Source: an uncultured Prevotella sp.
GTDB lineage: Bacteria; Bacteroidota; Bacteroidia; Bacteroidales; Bacteroidaceae
Assembly (NCBI GenBank): GCA_900547005.1
Contig: URER01000051.1
Span: forward strand, 1 to 16,330
Length of the DNA: 16,330 bases
Direction: 5' to 3'
This document shows, piece by piece, positions 1 through 6,945 of this stretch; positions within the stretch are counted from its first letter, which is position 1; each line of letters starts with the position of its first letter. The position numbers and the translations under genes were made by a program. The notes under the pieces are model-generated. The model saw only the letters and a list, made by a program, of their open reading frames with translations. It made no database searches and was not told the origin of the DNA.

Positions 1-239
1 ATGATTGCAGGGAGGAAGATGGCGTTATATTATTATTACGCAACGTTATAGATTTTGTGTAATTACTATAATTGTTATAGCGCTATCTTATAGATTTGCC
101 GTAATTTCTGCCCCTTTTGGTTTGGTTGCGCTGGTGCGAGTATTATAGAGCTTGCATTATATTAACGTTATGCTTTTGCACTTCCAATCCTTTTAACAAT
201 ATTTTGGTTTGTTATTACCGCTAATGTAAATAATAGTTA

Positions 240-247
240 TAACTTTG
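240..247 (+). promoter_or_regulatory. Bacteroidetes-type -7 promoter box
   Basis: The octamer TAACTTTG matches the Bacteroidetes -7 consensus TAnnTTTG and lies 27 nt before the ATG at 275. No well-spaced -33 TTTG is obvious; TTTG at 208-211 is too far upstream. The box overlaps a possible TTG start at 245, so that earlier start would lie inside the promoter. This supports ATG 275 as the real start. The remaining upstream DNA (1-239) is AT-rich, with a small palindrome ATAGCGCTAT at 77-86 and no convincing gene. Confidence 0.7.
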
Positions 248-274
248 TGGGCAGATTATAAAATATTATTATTT

Positions 275-907
275 ATGCAAATCCAATGTCCTAATTGTGG
301 TAATTCCTTCCCAGAAGGAACACGTTTTTGTTCAAAGTGCGGTTGTAGTCTCGCAGATATACAAGTTAAACCGAATCAAAATCATCCATATCAACAGCCT
401 TATGTTCCGTATGGAGGAGATAATAACGGAAATAATGTGCTGCTTTATGTTATTATTTCTATTCTTGTGGCTGTGATTCTCGGTGGAGCTGCATATTTCT
501 TTATCACTAAAGCCGATAAGGACGAGGAAAAATTTGAGCTGTTGCAGAAGAATCAAGAAGAACTTGCTTCTAAAAATCAAGAGTTGGCAGAGCAGAATGC
601 CAAACTGTTAGAAAGCAAGAAAAGCACAAAGGTCATTATCAGTAAAGGTGCGGAACACGCTTACGAACATCGTGCGGTAAGTGGGGGAAATAAAGGTGCT
701 AAGGTAGTAATTACTGGTAATGGAGTTCGACTTCGCTTCGCTCCGAGCCTCGATTCCGGCTATCTCACATGGGAAAACGGAGCTACACGTGCGCCAAGCA
801 GAGGCGCGAAACTGCAATATTTAGGCGAGGACAGCGACTGGTATAAAATCCGTTATCTCGGACAAACCTTTTATGTATCCAAGGAATATAGTTATTTAGA
901 GTATTAA
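275..907 (+). CDS. Zinc-ribbon, single-TM, coiled-coil, SH3-like domain protein
   Basis: This is a 210-residue membrane protein with four recognisable parts. Residues 5-22 form a zinc ribbon with two CxxC pairs (C5/C8, C19/C22). Residues 25-52 are a Pro/Asn/Tyr-rich linker. Residues 55-78 are one hydrophobic membrane span. Residues 83-115 are a Glu/Lys/Gln-rich coiled coil, and residues about 143-205 resemble a bacterial SH3 module ('GVRLRFAPSL', 'DWYKIRYLGQTFYVSKEY'). The likely topology is zinc ribbon in the cytoplasm and SH3 domain in the periplasm, where such domains usually bind peptidoglycan. I start it at ATG 275 because the longer TTG start at 245 sits in the promoter. The next gene begins 4 nt after the stop and is an L,D-transpeptidase, so a shared cell-wall role is plausible. 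The exact function is unknown. Confidence 0.85.
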   Translation: MQIQCPNCGNSFPEGTRFCSKCGCSLADIQVKPNQNHPYQQPYVPYGGDNNGNNVLLYVIISILVAVILGGAAYFFITKADKDEEKFELLQKNQEELASKNQELAEQNAKLLESKKSTKVIISKGAEHAYEHRAVSGGNKGAKVVITGNGVRLRFAPSLDSGYLTWENGATRAPSRGAKLQYLGEDSDWYKIRYLGQTFYVSKEYSYLEY

Positions 908-911
908 AATA

Positions 912-1892
912 ATGATATTATATAAAGCATTGAATAGAATATCGAGCCTGATAGTACTTTTTGCTTTGGTAGCCTGTAGTGGTTCAGCTTCTAATAAAGG
1001 GAAAAAAGACGCAGCGGTGTCTATCAGCAACGATGGTTATGTCGTAGAAAATACATCCGACAGTGCTGTTGTGTCGGCACTTCCGTATTCTGGTGAAGAC
1101 ATATACGAACATGTTGTTCTCGATTATGGCAATCGCGCTATACGTACCGATGCCGACGTAAGCATCAGTATGCCTCATGTGGTGAAAGACAAGAAGAAAT
1201 GTTTCATCCTCATGTCTAAGAAAGATTATTATCTGTATGTGTATGAACCGCAAGGAAAAGACACCGTACTTGTTGCTCGATACGACTGCGCCTTTGCTCT
1301 GAAGAAAGGCAACAAGCAGAAGAAAGGCGATATGCGCACCCCGCATTGCACGATGAAAAATCCGTTCTCTATCTCACAGATAGTCAACGCTTCAACGTGG
1401 CATCACGACTTTGGAGATGGTCGCGGTTCGATAAAAAGTTATGGAGATTATTTTTTGCGCCTTGTTACGCCCGGTCATTCCGGCATAGGCATTCATGGCA
1501 GTACGAACAACCGTGAGAGCGTTCCCGGTCGAGCAAGCGAGGGATGTATAAGACTTAGGGATGAGGATATTATCGACTTGAAAGAGAACTATGCCTTTGT
1601 GGGCATGAAAGTTGTTATTAAAGCTGAGGACGTAGACGACCTGCCGTTCGAGATTCATGCGATGGAAAAGCAGGGAATAGAGCGCAAGCGTCATTTTGAT
1701 TCAAAGAAAACCCTTTCCAACGAGCAAATTAAGGAGGCCAAGGCAACGACCATCGGTGAGAAGAAAGGATCTAAAACAGTCGCTTCAAGCGATGATGCAG
1801 GCAAGTCAGCCGCTAAAAACGACATCGCAGATTGCGGCGAGACCAAAGAAAAGAACATGACACTTGAGGAATTTGTGAAGTCCCGTAAATAG
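912..1892 (+). CDS. L,D-transpeptidase (YkuD) family lipoprotein
   Basis: This 326-residue protein is probably an envelope L,D-transpeptidase, which makes or remodels peptidoglycan crosslinks or anchors proteins through a cysteine acyl-enzyme. The N-terminus is a lipoprotein signal with lipobox L19-V-A-C22. The YkuD catalytic signature is clear: H195-G-S, then S209-E-G-C212-I-R214, with C212 the expected nucleophile. A strand-rich YkuD domain spans about 95-240. The last 80 residues are Lys/Glu/Asp-rich, low in complexity and probably disordered. The gene follows the SH3-like protein by 4 nt and should be cotranscribed with it from the promoter near 240. The substrate cannot be read from sequence; a non-crosslinking hydrolase or sortase-like role for this fold remains possible. 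Confidence 0.88.
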   Translation: MILYKALNRISSLIVLFALVACSGSASNKGKKDAAVSISNDGYVVENTSDSAVVSALPYSGEDIYEHVVLDYGNRAIRTDADVSISMPHVVKDKKKCFILMSKKDYYLYVYEPQGKDTVLVARYDCAFALKKGNKQKKGDMRTPHCTMKNPFSISQIVNASTWHHDFGDGRGSIKSYGDYFLRLVTPGHSGIGIHGSTNNRESVPGRASEGCIRLRDEDIIDLKENYAFVGMKVVIKAEDVDDLPFEIHAMEKQGIERKRHFDSKKTLSNEQIKEAKATTIGEKKGSKTVASSDDAGKSAAKNDIADCGETKEKNMTLEEFVKSRK

Positions 1893-1923
1893 GAATCTAA
1901 TAAAAAAGAGAAACGTATTACAG

Positions 1924-3162
1924 ATGGCACTTAATTATATTTGGATTGCACTCTTTGCCATTGGAGTGCTTATCGGATTAGCGAAACTGATATTTTGGGG
2001 CGATGTAGACACTTTGCCGGCAATGATGGATTCCACGTTCAAGATGTCGACAACGGCGTTCGAGATGACTCTCGGACTTACTGGAACGTTGACGTTATGG
2101 ATGGGAATACTGAAGATTGGCGAAGACAGCGGACTCGTCGATCGCCTCGCACGTTTCCTCAGTCCCGTACTTACCAAGCTCTTTCCCGAAATTCCGAAGA
2201 ACCATCCGGCACTTGGCTCAATCTTCATGAACATCTCCGCCAATATGCTCGGACTCGACAATGCCGCCACTCCCGTAGGCCTGAAAGCGATGCAGGAACT
2301 TCAGAGCATCAACCCGAAGAAGGATACGGCGAGCAATTCTATGATAATGTTTATGACGCTGAACACCTCTGGTCTCACCATTATCCCGGTTTCCATTATG
2401 GCCTACCGCGCGAAATATGGCGCAGCCGACCCAGCCGACATCTTCATTCCGTTGCTGCTCACCACGATGTGTTCAACTTTGGTCGGCCTTATTATAGTCT
2501 CTTTATACCAACGGATAAACCTTTTCCAAAAGAGTTTCCTCATAATGTTCGCTGTTATAGCCGCCCTCGTAGCCACGTTGTTTATTACTATGATGGGCAT
2601 GAGTACCGAACAGATGCAGAATTTCTGCCGTTTGCTCACCAGTATTCTTATTCTTGGAGCAATAATGATATTCATTTATTCCGGCTGGAGAAAGAAACTC
2701 AATGTCTATAACTCCTTTATCGAAGGTGCAAAGAGCGGTTTTAATGTAGCCGTGAGCCTCATTCCATATTGCGTTGCCATCCTCGCAGCCGTGGGAGTGT
2801 TCCGTGCCTCGGGTGCGTTAGACCTGTTGCAGGGATGGTTGAAAGCAGGAGTGGAATACTGCGGACTCAATAGCGACTTTGTCGGAGCAGTACCGGTAGC
2901 GCTGATGAAACCCCTGAACGGAAGTGGAGCGCGTGGTATGATGCTCGAATGCTTCGAGTCGTTCGGTCCCGATTCCTTTGTGGGCCACCTTGCAAGTGTC
3001 CTTCAGGGTAGCACCGACACGACATTCTATATCCTTGCTATCTACTTCGGTAGCGTAGGAATAAAGAAATACCGCTATTCCGTGACTTGCGGACTGATGG
3101 CTGATGTGGCAGGAATGATAGCAGCGGTGTTTATCAGTTATTTCTTCTTCTTTGGAAATTAA
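1924..3162 (+). CDS. Nucleoside recognition domain membrane protein (SpmA-SpmB fusion)
   Basis: This 412-residue polytopic membrane protein looks like a fusion of the two spore maturation proteins SpmA and SpmB, each carrying a 'nucleoside recognition'/gate domain. The first half (about 1-200) has the SpmA-like motif NISANMLGLDNAATPVG at 103-119, then KAMQEL and DTASNSM...LNTSGL at 134-151. The second half (about 205-412) has SpmB-like MKPLNGSGARG at 328-338 and QGSTDTTFYILAIYFGSVGI at 361-380. Many hydrophobic spans are evident. Such fusions are widespread in non-sporulating Bacteroidetes, so the name does not imply sporulation; transport of a small solute is a guess. It starts 31 nt after the transpeptidase stop and could be in the same transcript. 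Confidence 0.85.
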   Translation: MALNYIWIALFAIGVLIGLAKLIFWGDVDTLPAMMDSTFKMSTTAFEMTLGLTGTLTLWMGILKIGEDSGLVDRLARFLSPVLTKLFPEIPKNHPALGSIFMNISANMLGLDNAATPVGLKAMQELQSINPKKDTASNSMIMFMTLNTSGLTIIPVSIMAYRAKYGAADPADIFIPLLLTTMCSTLVGLIIVSLYQRINLFQKSFLIMFAVIAALVATLFITMMGMSTEQMQNFCRLLTSILILGAIMIFIYSGWRKKLNVYNSFIEGAKSGFNVAVSLIPYCVAILAAVGVFRASGALDLLQGWLKAGVEYCGLNSDFVGAVPVALMKPLNGSGARGMMLECFESFGPDSFVGHLASVLQGSTDTTFYILAIYFGSVGIKKYRYSVTCGLMADVAGMIAAVFISYFFFFGN

Positions 3163-3204
3163 AGGAAGATAGGAGGAGATAAAGGGCGAATGTTTTAATG
3201 TGGG

Positions 3205-3232
3205 GAAAGTAGTAAGGAGAAAGTAGTAAGAG
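3205..3232 (+). repeat. Two 14-bp purine-rich tandem copies
   Basis: The 102-nt gap between the SpmA/B gene and the kinase gene is almost wholly purine. It contains GAAAGTAGTAAGGA at 3205-3218 followed directly by GAAAGTAGTAAGAG at 3219-3232, then another 'AGTAAGGA'-like word. No -7 box is evident here, so the kinase may be read through from upstream. The AGGAGA-like words could also act as ribosome-binding material. Confidence 0.6.
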
Positions 3233-3264
3233 TAAGGAATAAGAGAAAAACGGGAGATAAAACA

Positions 3265-4431
3265 ATGCAGTGGACAGACCGCATAAGGCAAGTTAAGATA
3301 ATTCTTGTGGTGGCAGCTATTCTGATAGCTATCGCCTCGCTTGTCGTTTCCCATTTCCTCACTCGAGATCTCTCTCGCGAGGAGCGCAATAAAGTGGAGG
3401 TGTGGGCGGCTGCCATGCGCGCCTTGAACAATGCAGACGAGAACACCGACCTTGAACTGGTGCTTAAAGTAATCAACGGAAACAACACGATACCGGTCGT
3501 CGTGATGGGCAAGGACGGCAATGCGCAACTCTTTCGCAATGTCGATGTGGATGGAGAGAATTATGAAGACAGCCTGAATAACGCCACATTGCTCGGCCAT
3601 CGACTGTTGAAATTGGGCCAAAACATCCGCATCGAATTAGGCGAGCCGGCGGGAAAAGACTATATCGATGTCTGCTATGACGAGTCGTTAATGCTCAAGC
3701 GGCTCCAGACCTATCCCTTTGTACAGCTTGGCGTAGTCATGATATTCGTAGTCGTGGCCATATTCGCCTTGCTCACGTCAAAGCGTGCAGAGCAAAACAA
3801 AGTATGGGTTGGCCTGTCTAAGGAGACCGCCCACCAGCTCGGAACACCTATTTCCAGTCTGATGGCGTGGACGGAGATATTAAAGGAGAACTATCCCGGT
3901 GACGACCTCATTCCTGAAATGGACAAGGATGTGAAGCGTCTGCAACTCATTGCCGACCGATTCTCGAAGATAGGTTCGCTACCCGAGCCCGTACCCGACA
4001 GCTTGAACGATGTCATGGACCATGTAATCGATTATATGGATCGTCGTACCTCAAAGAAAGTCCGCATGATAAAAGACTTCCCCGACCATGATGTTATTGT
4101 ACGAATCAACGCCTCCCTGTTCGAATGGGTCATCGAAAACCTCTGCAAGAACGCCGTCGACGCGATGGGCGGAGAGCAGGGCACCATCACCCTTCATGTG
4201 GAAGACACCGCCACGAAGGCCATAATAGAAGTCTCTGACACAGGAAAGGGAATCCGCAAGAAAGACATTGCGAACGTGTTCCGTCCCGGATTCACCACCA
4301 AAAAACGCGGATGGGGACTTGGCCTTTCGCTTGCCAAACGCATTATAGAGGAGTATCACTCTGGAAAAATATACGTTAAGAGCTCCGAAGTTGGCAAAGG
4401 CACCACTTTCCGCATAGAGTTGCGTAAGTGA
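3265..4431 (+). CDS. Membrane sensor histidine kinase
   Basis: This 388-residue protein is a transmembrane histidine kinase. Residues 11-32 form the first membrane span, about 34-150 a probable periplasmic sensor region, and 151-171 the second span. The H-box is 'KETAHQLGTPISSLMAW', with H190 the predicted phosphoacceptor. The ATPase domain shows the N-box N292-L-C-K-N296-A-V-D-A-M, the G1 box D325-T-G-K-G-I, the F-box 'FRPGFTTK' at 339-346 and the G2 box GWGLGLSLAKRI at 349-360. All key catalytic elements are intact. HQLGTP is a common H-box variant in Bacteroidetes. No response regulator gene is visible in the window, so it is either an orphan or paired elsewhere. The ligand is unknown. Confidence 0.93.
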   Translation: MQWTDRIRQVKIILVVAAILIAIASLVVSHFLTRDLSREERNKVEVWAAAMRALNNADENTDLELVLKVINGNNTIPVVVMGKDGNAQLFRNVDVDGENYEDSLNNATLLGHRLLKLGQNIRIELGEPAGKDYIDVCYDESLMLKRLQTYPFVQLGVVMIFVVVAIFALLTSKRAEQNKVWVGLSKETAHQLGTPISSLMAWTEILKENYPGDDLIPEMDKDVKRLQLIADRFSKIGSLPEPVPDSLNDVMDHVIDYMDRRTSKKVRMIKDFPDHDVIVRINASLFEWVIENLCKNAVDAMGGEQGTITLHVEDTATKAIIEVSDTGKGIRKKDIANVFRPGFTTKKRGWGLGLSLAKRIIEEYHSGKIYVKSSEVGKGTTFRIELRK

Positions 4432-4461
4432 TTCTATCCTTTTCCACTTGTATTCACTGTC

Positions 4462-4532
4462 TAAAGAGCCAGCAGGCAAGTGCAATATTACAAAAACTTT
4501 CCGTAATATTGCACTTGCCTGCTGGCTCTTTA
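4462..4532. repeat. Perfect 30-bp inverted repeat with 11-nt loop
   Basis: Arms 4462-4491 and 4503-4532 are exact reverse complements over 30 bp, starting TAAAGAGCCAGCAGGCAAGT in the left arm and ending ACTTGCCTGCTGGCTCTTTA in the right, separated by AAAAACTTTCC. The structure begins 31 nt after the kinase stop and ends before the promoter of the next gene. It lacks the T-run of an ordinary intrinsic terminator, and its stem is far longer than usual. It could stop or stabilise the kinase transcript, or be a remnant of a miniature mobile repeat. It is not coding: an open frame crossing it begins only at a GTG (4428) inside the end of the kinase gene. Confidence 0.95.
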
Positions 4533-4577
4533 AGTATGGTGGAACTTGTTTTTTCTCTCGAAAAAAATGCCCGTATG

Positions 4578-4610
4578 TTGACGGTTTTTCATGGAAATAC
4601 ATTAATTTTG
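4578..4610 (+). promoter_or_regulatory. Promoter for PurF-like gene
   Basis: TAATTTTG at 4603-4610 fits the Bacteroidetes -7 consensus TAnnTTTG. A TTG at 4578-4580 lies 22 nt upstream and may serve as a weak -33 element. Transcription would start around 4615-4618, about 20 nt before ATG 4638. This rules out the upstream GTG at 4428 as the protein start. Confidence 0.7.
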
Positions 4611-4637
4611 CAGCTTCAAACGATACATATAAAAACA

Positions 4638-6068
4638 ATGGGTGGTTTTTTCGGAACTATATCAGTAAAGGATTGCGTAAACGACTTGTTTTACGGAACT
4701 GACTATAATTCGCATTTAGGTACAAAGAGAGCAGGCCTTGTTACTTTTGACAAGGAAAAAGGATTCACACGAAGTATTCACAGTCTGGAACGCGACTATT
4801 TCCGTTCGCGTTTCGAGGGAGAACTTGATAAGTTCGCGGGCAACTCAGGCATCGGCGTTATCAGTGATACCGACCCGCAGCCTATTCTCGTGAACTCACA
4901 CTTAGGGCGTTATGCCGTGGTAACGGTGGCCAAAATCAATAACATTCGCGAGATTGCGCAGGAACTGTTGGAGAACCGTATGCACTTCAGCGAGATGAGT
5001 GCCAACAACATCAATCCTACCGAGCTCGTGGCTTTGCTCATCAATATGGGCAACACGTTCGAGGACGGAATAAATAAGGTCTATCGGAAAGTAAAGGGTT
5101 CGTGCTCTATGCTTGTCCTCACCGAAAACGGAATCATCGCCGCTCGCGACGCCCTCGGACGCACTCCGATTGTCATAGGGAAAAAAGATGGTGCGTATGC
5201 GCTGACCAGCGAGACTACTTCTTTGCCAAATCTCGACTTCAAACGGGTGCGCGACGTTGGTCCGGGAGAGATTGTACGCATAACGGCCGACTCGCTCGAA
5301 GTGCTGAAAAAGCCGTTCAGCCGTTGCCAGATATGCTCGTTCCTGTGGGTTTACTACGGATTCCCGGCAAGCGATTACGAGGGAATAAACACTGAATATG
5401 TGCGCGAAGTGGCCGGCGAGGTCATGGGCAAGGAAGACGATACAGAAGCCGATTGCGTGTGCGGAGTGCCCGATTCCGGCGTAGGTACTGCTCTCGGATA
5501 TGCCGAAGGACACAAGATTCCGTATCGGCGCGCCGTGTTGAAATACACACCCACATGGCCCCGTTCTTTCACTCCGGGCAATCAGAGCCGCCGCAACCTC
5601 GTGGCCAAGATGAAGCTCATCCCGAATCAGGCCATACTGAAAGACCAGCGTGTGGTGTTCTGCGACGACTCCATCGTCCGCGGCACCCAGTTGCGCGACA
5701 ACGTGAGGACATTCTATGAGTACGGAGCTAAGGAAGTACACGCCCGCATCTCCTGTCCGCCGTTGGTATATGGCTGTCCGTTTATCGGCTTCACGGCGTC
5801 GAAGACCGACCTTGAACTTATCACGCGCCGCATAATACAGGACTTTGAGGGCGATGCCAACAAGAATTTGGAGAAATACGCCACCACCGACAGCCCCGAA
5901 TACAAGCGTATGGTGGAGGAGATAGGCAAGCGCTTGGGCCTCAGCAGCGTGAAGTTCAATAAGATAGAAACCCTGATTTCCGCTATCGGATTGCCTAAGG
6001 AGCAAGTCTGCACCCACTGTTTCGATGGCAGCAGCTATTTCTTTGACGACAAAGAGGAAAAAGAATAA
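4638..6068 (+). CDS. PurF-like amidophosphoribosyltransferase homologue lacking the N-terminal nucleophile Cys
   Basis: This 476-residue protein has the two-domain plan of glutamine PRPP amidotransferase: an N-terminal Ntn-type glutaminase-like domain (about 1-225) and a C-terminal phosphoribosyltransferase domain (about 245-400). The PRPP loop is intact (VVFCDDSIVRGTQ, 339-351), as are GVPDSG (276-281) and RSFTPGNQSRRN (309-320). Cysteines C230/C233, C380 and C458/C461 fall where Fe-S ligands lie in Bacillus-type PurF. However, the N-terminus is MGGFFG rather than MCG, and the usual HNG-type segment reads 'VAKINN' (97-102), so glutamine hydrolysis looks lost. It may use ammonia or a partner, or have a different role. 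The start at 4638 is chosen from the promoter and family N-terminus. A terminator follows. Confidence 0.88.
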   Translation: MGGFFGTISVKDCVNDLFYGTDYNSHLGTKRAGLVTFDKEKGFTRSIHSLERDYFRSRFEGELDKFAGNSGIGVISDTDPQPILVNSHLGRYAVVTVAKINNIREIAQELLENRMHFSEMSANNINPTELVALLINMGNTFEDGINKVYRKVKGSCSMLVLTENGIIAARDALGRTPIVIGKKDGAYALTSETTSLPNLDFKRVRDVGPGEIVRITADSLEVLKKPFSRCQICSFLWVYYGFPASDYEGINTEYVREVAGEVMGKEDDTEADCVCGVPDSGVGTALGYAEGHKIPYRRAVLKYTPTWPRSFTPGNQSRRNLVAKMKLIPNQAILKDQRVVFCDDSIVRGTQLRDNVRTFYEYGAKEVHARISCPPLVYGCPFIGFTASKTDLELITRRIIQDFEGDANKNLEKYATTDSPEYKRMVEEIGKRLGLSSVKFNKIETLISAIGLPKEQVCTHCFDGSSYFFDDKEEKE

Positions 6069-6074
6069 CATCCC

Positions 6075-6123
6075 GTTCCGCCGCTTCCCGTTGTGGTAAC
6101 ACCATGACAGGAAGCGGCGGAAC
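6075..6123 (+). terminator. Hairpin terminator after the PurF-like gene
   Basis: Arms GTTCCGCCGCTTCC (6075-6088) and GGAAGCGGCGGAAC (6110-6123) are perfectly complementary over 14 bp. The 21-nt loop can itself form a small TGGT/ACCA stem. It begins 6 nt after the stop and is followed by only a short T-run (TGTTTTC), so termination is likely but the tail is weak. Confidence 0.75.
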
Positions 6124-6166
6124 TGTTTTCAGTTTGGTCGAAAAAAAGCAAAAAAACATTCATAAA

Positions 6167-6198
6167 TTGCTCAATATCAGAAAATATTCGTAACTTTG
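6167..6198 (+). promoter_or_regulatory. Promoter of the yceD-rpmF-fabH unit
   Basis: TAACTTTG at 6191-6198 matches TAnnTTTG, and TTG at 6167-6169 lies 21 nt upstream in the right place for the -33 element. The start codon ATG at 6206 is only 7 nt past the -7 box. The mRNA would therefore begin at or within a few bases of the start codon, leaving no room for a normal ribosome-binding site. Confidence 0.8.
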
Positions 6199-6205
6199 CA
6201 GCCCG

Positions 6206-6727
6206 ATGTGTAGTTTAGATACCTATAAAATAGATTTGAAAGGATTGGATGAGGGCGAGAATCGCCTGTCGTTCAGTCTCGACAATGATTATTTCAAGGC
6301 TATAGACGCTACCGAGGTGAACGGAGGCGACGTTCATGTTGACCTGCTCATTCAGCGCAGAGACAATGTGTTCACGCTCGATTTCCACACCGAGGGCACA
6401 GTCGTTGTTCCGTGCGACGTCTGTCTGGACGACATGGAACAGCCGATAGAGGCGGACGACCGCCTCGTGGCACAATTCGGAGAGGAAGATTCCGATGACG
6501 GAGATGAAGTCGTTACGGTGGCCGAGGACGAAGGAATACTCGACGTATCGTGGCACATCTATGAGTTCATAGCTCTCGCAATACCCGTTAAGCACGTTCA
6601 TGCACCTGGAAAATGCAACGCTGCGATGATTGAAAAGTTCAACGAACTGTCAGCCGCCCGAAGCGGTGACGAGGATGAAAAGACGATGGACCCGCGTTGG
6701 AACGCACTCTTGAAACTGAAAGAATAA
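6206..6727 (+). CDS. yceD: DUF177 (YceD) family protein, rRNA/ribosome-linked
   Basis: This 173-residue acidic protein belongs to the DUF177/YceD family, which is usually encoded next to the L32 ribosomal protein gene and has been linked to 23S rRNA accumulation. Supporting features are the N-terminal 'YKIDLKGL' (7-14), a CxxC pair (C70, C73) at the family position, a very acidic middle (92-110), and the C-terminal 'IYEFIALAIPVKHVH...C137' and 'DPRWNALLKL' (162-171). The rpmF gene starts 35 nt downstream, as expected. The start at 6206 fits the family N-terminus, though it implies an almost leaderless transcript. Confidence 0.88.
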   Translation: MCSLDTYKIDLKGLDEGENRLSFSLDNDYFKAIDATEVNGGDVHVDLLIQRRDNVFTLDFHTEGTVVVPCDVCLDDMEQPIEADDRLVAQFGEEDSDDGDEVVTVAEDEGILDVSWHIYEFIALAIPVKHVHAPGKCNAAMIEKFNELSAARSGDEDEKTMDPRWNALLKLKE

Positions 6728-6762
6728 AGTATAAAACAAAAAGATTAAAACATTAAAAAAAC

Positions 6763-6945
6763 ATGGCACATCCTAAAAGAAGACAGTCTAAGACTCGTAC
6801 ACTTAAGAGAAGAACTCATGATAAGGCAGTAGCTCCTACATTGGCAGTATGCCCTAACTGCGGTGCATACTATGTTTATCACACTGTATGCCCTACTTGT
6901 GGCTATTACAGAGGTAAGGTGGCTATCGTCAAGGACGCTGAATAA
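6763..6945 (+). CDS. rpmF: 50S ribosomal protein L32
   Basis: This 60-residue basic protein is ribosomal protein L32, a component of the large subunit near the peptidyl transferase side. The N-terminus MAHPKRRQSKTRTLKRRTHD is typical of the family. Residues C30/C33 and C43/C46 form the zinc-binding ribbon, so this is the zinc-bearing form. It begins after an A-rich 35-nt spacer. Its codons favour A/T-ending choices (for example CCT, ACT, GTA) more than the neighbouring genes do, in line with high expression. Its TAA stop overlaps the fabH ATG by one base (TAATG), suggesting translational coupling. Confidence 0.98.
   Translation: MAHPKRRQSKTRTLKRRTHDKAVAPTLAVCPNCGAYYVYHTVCPTCGYYRGKVAIVKDAE

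Noticed and set aside
1..51. Possible 16-codon frame at the window start
   Set aside because: Too short to judge, with no ribosome-binding site or neighbour context; it could be the tail of something outside the window or chance.
4428..4637. N-terminal extension of the PurF-like protein
   Set aside because: It is the translation of the 30-bp inverted repeat and the promoter, starting at a GTG inside the kinase gene.
4902..6071. Long minus-strand open frame of 389 codons
   Set aside because: It is a shadow of the PurF-like gene: no family motifs, and the plus strand frame has clear PRPP-binding motifs.
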